Source: an uncultured Prevotella sp.
Lineage (GTDB): Bacteria > Bacteroidota > Bacteroidia > Bacteroidales > Bacteroidaceae
Direction of reading: 5' to 3'
DNA length: 14,513 nucleotides
Assembly: GCA_900547085.1 (NCBI GenBank)
Contig: URFI01000030.1
Span: forward strand, 1-14,513
The notes beneath the pieces were generated by a model. That model worked only from the letters and a program-made list of their open reading frames with translations, was not told the DNA's origin and did not search any database. Positions within the stretch are counted from its first letter, which is position 1; the number at the start of each line of letters is the position of its first letter. Shown here piece by piece: positions 1-5,789 of this stretch. Both the position numbers and the translations under genes were made by a program.

Positions 1-25
1 CAGACATATAAGGGTTGTTTGTTAG

Positions 26-1144
26 TGTGAAAGACGGCTAATATTGGATGCTTACGAAGTAACCGAGATACTTGTTGGTAGAAGTCGGTCAAGGGAAATA
101 CCCTCCTTCTTTCTTCATCGAACACAAGCTCCTGTCTTTGGCTTCCTCAGCCCAAACTTTCTACCGTCAAAAGCAAACCAGAAGGTAGGACTTACTCGAT
201 CTATCATCTACAACATTTTTAAATCGCCCAAATACCTGTCGAGCATTCGATATCTTCATGAGCATATCCAAGCGAGTGGTGCCGACCTGATTGTCAATTT
301 TTATGAAGTTCTCACAGGATTAACCTATTTTATTTTTCACCCCCACGTACCAGAAGTGTGCATCGGTCATCAGTACATGTTTTTGCATCCATCCTACCCT
401 TTTCCGAAAAAACATAAAGTGAGTCAACGTCTCATGTTGGCGTTCACGCGAGCAACATGCCTGGGTGCCACACGTAAGTTGGGCTTGTCGTTTAGTAAAG
501 CGGCAGATTACGATAAAGAAAACTTATCTGTTGTACCACCCTTATTACGTGATGAGGCACTAAAGATACAAAGAAGTAAGGGTTATTACATGACAGGCTA
601 TATCATCAATGCTGGGTTCAGCGACTCGGTGATGCAGTGGCATGCCCATCATCGGGACATCTCGTTGCACTTTTTCTGGGACAAAAAGGATGCGGATGAA
701 ACCACTCAAATTGATGACACACTGACTTTTCATCGCATTGACGATCAGAAATTTCTATATTATCTGGCCAATTGTAAGGCTTATGCGACAACTGGTGGCT
801 TTGAATCGGTATGCGAAGCCATGTATATGGGTAAGCCTGCGATGATGGTACCTGTCCATATCGAACAAGAGTGCAACGCACATGAGGCCATGTTGGAAGG
901 GGCTGGAATCAAGTCAGATTGCTTCAACATGGACGAGCTGATTGCATTTAGTCAGCTATATACGGAAAATACGGAATTTCGTACCTGGGAAAATGGCGCC
1001 AAAATGATGATAGTTGCGCGGTTGGAGGCAGCTGTAGAACAATACAACAACACAGCAACCAACAAAGGCTACGGTCTAACGAGGTTTGGAAGAAAACTGT
1101 TAGTGAAGAGCCTTTTGCACAATTTTTCCTTCAAAAATTACTGA
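26..1144 (+). CDS. MurG-like glycosyltransferase, N-terminally incomplete
   Basis: This looks like a GT-B fold glycosyltransferase of the MurG-like / MJ1255-VC2487 group; donor and acceptor are unknown. From a TTG at 44 it reads 366 residues. The C-terminal donor-binding signature is clear: TTGGFESVCEAMYMGKP at residues 249-265, followed by EQxCNA at 274-279. In the N-terminal half, VGRSRSREIP, LSPNFLPS, VNFYEVLTGLTY and CIGHQYMFLHP fit the same family. Family members normally begin about 30 residues earlier with a glycine-rich GEGRGH-type segment. That segment is absent: an in-frame TAG lies at 23-25 and the window starts only 22 bases before it. Plausible family-like sequence (CERRLILDAYEV) begins right after that TAG, so the gene may be interrupted, frameshifted, or joined to unrelated sequence. 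TTG 44 is the first possible start here but probably not the native one. The gene converges on manC. Family is fairly sure; integrity is doubtful. Confidence 0.75.
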   Translation, partial: CERRLILDAYEVTEILVGRSRSREIPSFFLHRTQAPVFGFLSPNFLPSKANQKVGLTRSIIYNIFKSPKYLSSIRYLHEHIQASGADLIVNFYEVLTGLTYFIFHPHVPEVCIGHQYMFLHPSYPFPKKHKVSQRLMLAFTRATCLGATRKLGLSFSKAADYDKENLSVVPPLLRDEALKIQRSKGYYMTGYIINAGFSDSVMQWHAHHRDISLHFFWDKKDADETTQIDDTLTFHRIDDQKFLYYLANCKAYATTGGFESVCEAMYMGKPAMMVPVHIEQECNAHEAMLEGAGIKSDCFNMDELIAFSQLYTENTEFRTWENGAKMMIVARLEAAVEQYNNTATNKGYGLTRFGRKLLVKSLLHNFSFKNY

Positions 1145-1161
1145 TAAATCTACCACTCATT

Positions 1162-1228
1162 ATAAATAGGTGTTCATCAAAATGAATGGAGCAATCATGG
1201 CATGCATCAACATGACTCCCCTATTTAT
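1162..1228. terminator. Candidate bidirectional terminator between convergent genes
   Basis: A perfect 9-bp inverted repeat, ATAAATAGG (1162-1170) and CCTATTTAT (1220-1228), encloses a second short pairing, GGAG (1188-1191) with CTCC (1216-1219), plus CATG/CATG inside it. On the + strand the right arm runs on into TTAATTTTC. It lies between the stop of the glycosyltransferase (1144) and the stop of manC on the minus strand (1231-1229), where both transcripts should end. The outer arms are A/T-rich and there is a 17-nt bulge, so the hairpin would be weak. The terminator role is inferred from position. Confidence 0.35.
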
Positions 1229-2296
1229 TTAATTTTCTCCAGAAAATTGTTTGATGCGTTGCTCTTCTGCCAGCTTACAAATCAATAAGACACCATCTTT
1301 TTCGGCTACAATGCAATCATCAAGTCCTTGGATGACAACTTGTTTGGCCTGTGTAGCATGTACGATGCAATTATGAGTGTCATACAAAGAAATATTCTCT
1401 CCGATGATACCATTGCCGTACAGATCGCGCTTGGTTTGCTGAAGTAGCGAACTCCAGGTCCCCAAGTCACTCCATCCAAACTCTGCCGGACACACAAAGA
1501 TTTCTTCAGATTTCTCTAAAATTGCATAGTCTACAGAGATGTTTTCACACGCACCATATCGTTCATCGATGACGTTTTGTTCTTCTTTGGTACCATAGAT
1601 ATCCATCATGCTCTCAAAAATCTTGGCCATTGCTGGCACATATACCCTGAAGGCATTGACGATTGTTTTGACGTTCCAAATAAAGATGCCGGCATTCCAA
1701 AAGAAATTGCTCTGCTCGATATATTCTTGTGCTGTCTGTAAATCTGGTTTTTCCCTAAATCTGTCTACCCTAAAAAGTTCTTTGTTACGCAACGAACTGG
1801 AAGTTAAATCAGCTTGGATGTATCCGTAACCCGTTTCTGGTCTGTTGGGTTTCATACCCAACGTGATGATAGCATCTGTTTCGTTGGCAAAAGTTAGACA
1901 AGATTTGATAACTCTTTGGAATTCAACTCCATTAGTGACAACGTGGTCACTGGGCGTCACAACGATGTTAGCTTGTGGGTCACACGCCTTGATACGCCAG
2001 CTGACGTATGCTATACAGGGCGCTGTGTTACGGCGCATGGGCTCCTGAAGGATGTTTTCTACAGGGACATCAGGAAGTTGTTGACGCACAAGCTGAAAGT
2101 ATTTCTTATTGGTCAAAATCCAAACGTGATCGGGAGAACATAGTCCACGGAATCTATCTAAAGTGAGCTGCAAAAGGGATTTGCCAACTCCTAACACATC
2201 AATAAACTGCTTAGGTTTATCGCTTGTGCTCATGGGCCAAAAGCGACTCCCTACTCCACCTGCCATAATAACCAAATGGTTGTGCGTCTTTTCCAT
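1229..2296 (-). CDS. manC: Mannose-1-phosphate guanylyltransferase
   Basis: This enzyme makes GDP-mannose from mannose 1-phosphate and GTP in the cytoplasm, feeding mannose- and fucose-containing surface glycans. The 355-residue protein opens with the nucleotidyltransferase signature AGGVGSRFWPMSTSDKPKQF (residues 12-31), where the Lys of PKQF is expected to contact the phosphate. EPMRRNTAPCIAY (about 85-97), TPSDHVV (about 114-121), ETGYGYI (155-161), FWNAGIFIW (200-208) and FGWSDLGTW (274-282) are all typical of the family. It is the short form: the protein ends after the nucleotidyltransferase/left-handed-helix part and lacks the C-terminal cupin phosphomannose isomerase domain of two-domain ManC/AlgA proteins. 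The ATG at 2296 places the signature where it belongs. It is divergent from tkt, with its own promoter candidate at 2323-2355, and convergent with the glycosyltransferase. Confidence 0.95.
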   Translation of the reverse strand: MEKTHNHLVIMAGGVGSRFWPMSTSDKPKQFIDVLGVGKSLLQLTLDRFRGLCSPDHVWILTNKKYFQLVRQQLPDVPVENILQEPMRRNTAPCIAYVSWRIKACDPQANIVVTPSDHVVTNGVEFQRVIKSCLTFANETDAIITLGMKPNRPETGYGYIQADLTSSSLRNKELFRVDRFREKPDLQTAQEYIEQSNFFWNAGIFIWNVKTIVNAFRVYVPAMAKIFESMMDIYGTKEEQNVIDERYGACENISVDYAILEKSEEIFVCPAEFGWSDLGTWSSLLQQTKRDLYGNGIIGENISLYDTHNCIVHATQAKQVVIQGLDDCIVAEKDGVLLICKLAEEQRIKQFSGEN

Positions 2297-2322
2297 ATAT
2301 AACCAAATATTGTTTTCTCATG

Positions 2323-2355
2323 CAAATATAGTGATAATAAATCACAAACGACAAA
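2323..2355 (-). promoter_or_regulatory. Promoter candidate for manC (Bacteroidota type)
   Basis: On the minus strand TATATTTG (2330-2323) is a perfect match to the Bacteroidota -7 box TAnnTTTG. A TTTG at 2355-2352, within a run of T, lies 21 nt further upstream and fits the -33 element. Transcription would begin near 2317, giving a leader of about 20 nt before the manC ATG at 2296. Pattern match only; no start-site data. Confidence 0.6.
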
Positions 2356-2405
2356 AAATGATGTAAAAACGTTGACATTCAATCGCTATTCTCAAATCAA
2401 TATGC

Positions 2406-2413
2406 TATCTTTG
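2406..2413 (+). promoter_or_regulatory. Promoter -7 box for tkt-rpiB
   Basis: TATCTTTG matches the Bacteroidota -7 consensus TAnnTTTG exactly. I do not see a convincing TTTG -33 element 19-21 nt upstream; TTGAC at 2372-2376 is too far away. Transcription would begin at about 2417-2420, leaving an A-rich leader of about 65 nt before the ATG at 2485. The inverted repeat at 2419-2439 sits directly on the predicted start. Confidence 0.5.
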
Positions 2414-2418
2414 CAAGT

Positions 2419-2439
2419 GTATACATTATATCTGTATAC
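2419..2439. promoter_or_regulatory. Inverted repeat, candidate operator of tkt-rpiB
   Basis: GTATACA (2419-2425) and TGTATAC (2433-2439) are a perfect 7-bp inverted repeat with a 7-nt spacer, 21 bp in total. The half-site centres are about 14 bp apart. It begins six bases after the tkt -7 box and so overlaps the predicted transcription start, a classic repressor position. It could instead act as a weak hairpin in the leader RNA. The regulator is not encoded in the window. Confidence 0.4.
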
Positions 2440-2484
2440 CTTAAATTATACTTACATCGAAAAAACTAATATTACAACCATAAC

Positions 2485-4506
2485 ATGATGAATGACTTAA
2501 AAACTATGAACCGTGCGGCAGACAACATCAGAATTCTTGCTGTCTCCATGGTAGAAAAGGCAAACTCTGGCCACCCAGGAGGTGCTATGGGCGGTGCTGA
2601 TTTTATTAACGTGCTATTTTCAGAATACTTGGTGTACGATCCAGACGATGCAACTTGGGCAGGAAGAGACCGTTTTTATCTTGACCCGGGTCACATGTCG
2701 CCCATGCTTTACGCCACACTTGCCTTGCAAGGTAAATATTCGATTGATGAATTGAAGAATTTCAGACAGTGGGATTCACCAACAACGGGGCATCCCGAAC
2801 GTGACGTCACACGTGGAATAGAAAACACATCTGGGCCTTTAGGTCAAGGACACACCTTCGCTGCCGGTGCAGCTGTGGCGGAAAAGTTTTTGGAAGCCAA
2901 GCTCGGAAAAACCATGATGCAACATAAGATATATGCATATATATCGGATGGCGGCATTCAAGAAGAGATTTCCCAAGGAACAGGCAGGTTGGCAGGTGCG
3001 TTGGGACTGAACAATCTCATCATGTTCTACGACTCTAACGACATTCAGCTCTCGACGGATTGCGATGCGGTAACGCAAGAAGATACCGCAATGAAATATC
3101 AATCATGGGGATGGAACGTATTGACCATCAACGGTAATGATGTTACTGAGATTCGTCAGGCATTGGACTCAGCCATGACGGAACAACACCGCCCCACGCT
3201 CATCATTGGCAAGACCACCATGGGTAAGGGAGCTTTGAAAGCAGATGGCAGCAGCTACGAGCGTAATGTGAAAACACATGGTGCCCCACTTGGCGGTGAT
3301 GCCTATACCAAAACAGTGCTTCATCTGGGCGGAAACCTCGATAATCCTTTCGAAATCTTCCAAGAAGTCCAAGCATTGTACGACAAACGCCAGAACGAAC
3401 TGCGAGAGATGGTTGCCAAACGTCATGCAGAAGAAAAGGAATGGGCTGAGAAAAATCCAGAGTTGTCGGCACAAATGCGAAACTGGTTCTCTGGTAATGC
3501 TCCCCAAATTGATTGGAGCAAGGTTGAACAGAAACCAGGACAGGCTACTCGCGCTGCATCATCTGTTTGCCTAAGTGTGCTGGCCGAACAGGTTCCTAAC
3601 ATGGTTTGTTCGTCAGCCGACCTATCCAATTCAGACAAAACAGATGGCTTCTTGAAAAAAACGCAGAGCATGGTTAAAGGTGATTTCAGCGGTGCTTTCT
3701 TCCAAGCTGGCGTCAGTGAGCTTACCATGACCTGCATGTGCATTGGCATGTACCTGCATGGTGGCGTGATACCTGCTTGTGGAACCTTCTTCGTTTTCTC
3801 CGATTATCAGAAGCCGGCCGTTCGTTTGGCTGCATTGATGGAAGTTCCCATCAAGTTCATTTGGTCACACGACGCATTCCGTGTTGGTGAAGATGGTCCT
3901 ACCCATGAGCCTGTGGAGCAGGAAGCACAAATCAGATTGATGGAAAAGTTGAAAAACCATCATGGAAAAGATTCCGTCAGAGTATTTCGTCCTGCCGATG
4001 TTGAAGAGACAACCGTTTGTTGGCAAATGGCCATGGAAAACATGGATACACCTACGGCACTTATTCTTTCACGACAAGCCATTGAGAGTTTGCCAGAAGG
4101 CAACAACTACCAAGAAGCGCGTAAAGGCGCATACATCGTTGCTGGCAGTGACGAACAATATGATGTTATCTTGTTGGCCAGCGGTTCAGAAGTGTCGACT
4201 TTGGTAGCCGGTGCAAAATTGTTGAGAAACGACAACATCAAAACGCGCATTGTCAGTGTGCCGTCTGAAGGATTGTTCCGCCGTCAAAGCAAAGAATATC
4301 AAGAGTCCATTCTTCCGAAAGATGCGAAGATTTTCGGTCTGACAGCAGGATTACCGGTCACCTTACAAGGCCTGGTTGGAGCCAATGGAAAAGTCTTTGG
4401 ACTTGAGAGTTTCGGCTATTCTGCACCTTATAAGGTGTTGGACGAAAAGTTAGGCTTCACAGCTGAGAATGTGTACAAACAGGTAAAAGAATATCTATCT
4501 GAATAA
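2485..4506 (+). CDS. tkt: Transketolase
   Basis: Thiamine-diphosphate enzyme of the non-oxidative pentose phosphate pathway; it moves two-carbon units between ketoses and aldoses. The 673-residue length is that of a full transketolase. In order: SGHPGGAMGG (28-37), the GH pair 69-70, GPLGQGH (117-123), the cofactor motif from SDG (154-156) to N185 in YDSND, THGAPLG with its active-site His near 265, then the pyrimidine-binding domain with Glu412 in QAGVSELTM, and SHDAFRVGEDGPTHEPVEQ (461-479). The usual GDG of the cofactor motif is SDG here, and the usual GVRE around the catalytic Glu reads GVSE. I take both to be lineage variants. ATG 2485 and ATG 2488 are both possible starts. rpiB follows 7 nt after the stop, so the two are surely co-transcribed. 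Confidence 0.97.
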   Translation: MMNDLKTMNRAADNIRILAVSMVEKANSGHPGGAMGGADFINVLFSEYLVYDPDDATWAGRDRFYLDPGHMSPMLYATLALQGKYSIDELKNFRQWDSPTTGHPERDVTRGIENTSGPLGQGHTFAAGAAVAEKFLEAKLGKTMMQHKIYAYISDGGIQEEISQGTGRLAGALGLNNLIMFYDSNDIQLSTDCDAVTQEDTAMKYQSWGWNVLTINGNDVTEIRQALDSAMTEQHRPTLIIGKTTMGKGALKADGSSYERNVKTHGAPLGGDAYTKTVLHLGGNLDNPFEIFQEVQALYDKRQNELREMVAKRHAEEKEWAEKNPELSAQMRNWFSGNAPQIDWSKVEQKPGQATRAASSVCLSVLAEQVPNMVCSSADLSNSDKTDGFLKKTQSMVKGDFSGAFFQAGVSELTMTCMCIGMYLHGGVIPACGTFFVFSDYQKPAVRLAALMEVPIKFIWSHDAFRVGEDGPTHEPVEQEAQIRLMEKLKNHHGKDSVRVFRPADVEETTVCWQMAMENMDTPTALILSRQAIESLPEGNNYQEARKGAYIVAGSDEQYDVILLASGSEVSTLVAGAKLLRNDNIKTRIVSVPSEGLFRRQSKEYQESILPKDAKIFGLTAGLPVTLQGLVGANGKVFGLESFGYSAPYKVLDEKLGFTAENVYKQVKEYLSE

Positions 4507-4513
4507 TTTTGTC

Positions 4514-4954
4514 ATGGAAATCAAGAAAGTTGGCCTCGCATGTGATCATGCTGGCTATGAAATAAAAGAGTTTATCAAACAGTACCTTGAAGAGAAAGGT
4601 ATTTCATACAAAGACTATGGCACCAACAGCACAGCTTCTTGTGATTACCCCGATCACGCCCATGCCTTAGCCAATGGCATTGAGCGGGGTGACGTCTATC
4701 CCGGTATCGGGGTGTGTGGATCGGGAGAAGGAATGAGCATGACGCTCAACAAGCATCAAGGAATACGTGCCGGACTGGCTTGGTCACCTGAGATTGCTCA
4801 CTTGACTCGCCTCCATAACGACGCCAATGTATTGGTTCTGCCGGGAAGATTTGTTGACAAGGAGACGACAAGAAAGATTCTTGACGAGTTCTTTTCTACC
4901 GATTTCGAAGGTGGACGACATGCCCGCAGAATAGCAAAAATACGTATTCAATAA
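4514..4954 (+). CDS. rpiB: Ribose-5-phosphate isomerase B
   Basis: Interconverts ribose 5-phosphate and ribulose 5-phosphate, supplying substrate to the transketolase encoded 7 nt upstream. The protein is 146 residues, the usual RpiB length, and belongs to the RpiB/LacAB family. ACDHAGYEIK (9-18) carries the Asp-His pair near the substrate. Cys68 in GVCGSGEGM corresponds to the catalytic base Cys of E. coli RpiB. His101 in RLHNDAN corresponds to the ring-opening His. DYPDHAHALA (44-53) and the VLPGRF stretch also fit. Cys68 and His101 point to true RpiB, not a diverged allose or galactose isomerase. A strong terminator begins 5 nt after the stop codon. Confidence 0.95.
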   Translation: MEIKKVGLACDHAGYEIKEFIKQYLEEKGISYKDYGTNSTASCDYPDHAHALANGIERGDVYPGIGVCGSGEGMSMTLNKHQGIRAGLAWSPEIAHLTRLHNDANVLVLPGRFVDKETTRKILDEFFSTDFEGGRHARRIAKIRIQ

Positions 4955-4958
4955 CGTG

Positions 4959-5001
4959 AACATCAGGAGAGCCCCCTTGGTTCTCTTGATGTTTTTTATT
5001 T
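4959..5001 (+). terminator. Strong intrinsic terminator after rpiB
   Basis: The left arm at 4959-4973 (AACATCAGGAGAGCC) pairs over 15 positions with the right arm at 4979-4993 (GGTTCTCTTGATGTT); two of the pairs are G-U. The loop is five bases (4974-4978). The right arm leads straight into TTTTATTT (4994-5001). This is the most complete intrinsic terminator in the window. It ends only 14 bases before the probable cutC start, so it either ends the tkt-rpiB transcript or acts as an attenuator ahead of cutC. Confidence 0.85.
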
Positions 5002-5015
5002 CTATCTACATCCTG

Positions 5016-5777
5016 ATGAGCGATAACGATTATCAATTTGAGATATGCGCAAACAGTGTTGAGAGTTGCTTGGCTGCCCAGGCTGGTGGTGCAAACCGTG
5101 TTGAACTGTGCGCCGGTATTCCAGAAGGTGGCACAACGCCTTCTTATGGTGACATCAAGATGGCAAGAGAACACCTTAATAAAACGCGTCTGCATGTGAT
5201 CATCCGACCACGTGGAGGCGATTTCCTATACTCACCGCTTGACATCAAGTGTATGTTGGCAGACATTGACATCTGTCAACAACTGGGTGTAGATGGCATC
5301 GTGTTTGGTTGCCTGACCAAAGATGGTGGCATTGACATAGAAAATAACCAGCTACTTTTATCTCATGCCAAAGGCATGTCTACGACTTTCCACCGGGCCT
5401 TTGATCGATGTAAGAATCCTTTTGAAGCTCTTGAACAGCTGATAGACCTTGGGTTCGACCGCATACTGACATCCGGACAGCAGCCTACTGCGGAAGAAGG
5501 TATCGAAATGTTAAAGCAATTGCAAGACAGGGCACAAGGAAGAATCAACATTCTCGCTGGTTGCGGCATCAATGAAACAAACATCGCACACATCGCCCAG
5601 CGCACGCTTGTCAAAGAATTCCATTTTTCTGCCAGAGAAAGTGTTTACAGCCAGATGGAATACCATAACCCATCCGTTTATATGGGAATGGCGGGTCAGG
5701 ATGAAATGACCACGGAGGTAACAACAGAAAGGCGTGTGAGAAACACGATACAAGCACTTCTTCATTCAACAAGATAA
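5016..5777 (+). CDS. cutC: CutC family protein
   Basis: A TIM-barrel protein of the CutC family, named from E. coli for copper homeostasis; its biochemical role is still poorly defined and a metabolic function is possible. With the ATG at 5016 it has 253 residues, close to the E. coli length. FEICANSVESCLAAQAGGAN near the start, VELCAGIPEGGTTPSYG, VIIRPRGGDFLYS, GVDGIVFGCLTKDGGID, TFHRAFDRCKNP, FDRILTSGQ and ILAGCGIN are typical family blocks in the right order. The frame is open back to a GTG at 4956, but that would translate the terminator hairpin into a hydrophobic stretch unlike CutC N-termini, so 5016 is preferred. The next gene starts 12 nt after its stop. No promoter box is visible between the terminator and the start. 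Confidence 0.92.
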   Translation: MSDNDYQFEICANSVESCLAAQAGGANRVELCAGIPEGGTTPSYGDIKMAREHLNKTRLHVIIRPRGGDFLYSPLDIKCMLADIDICQQLGVDGIVFGCLTKDGGIDIENNQLLLSHAKGMSTTFHRAFDRCKNPFEALEQLIDLGFDRILTSGQQPTAEEGIEMLKQLQDRAQGRINILAGCGINETNIAHIAQRTLVKEFHFSARESVYSQMEYHNPSVYMGMAGQDEMTTEVTTERRVRNTIQALLHSTR

Positions 5778-5789
5778 TTCATTCAACCT

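Noticed and set aside
3169..3507. 112-codon and overlapping open frames antisense to tkt
   Set aside because: They lie wholly inside a transketolase with intact motifs and show no family features.
4956..5015. GTG-initiated N-terminal extension of CutC by 20 residues, resembling a signal peptide
   Set aside because: The codons lie inside the terminator hairpin and its U-tract; CutC proteins are cytoplasmic and the family N-terminus fits the ATG at 5016.
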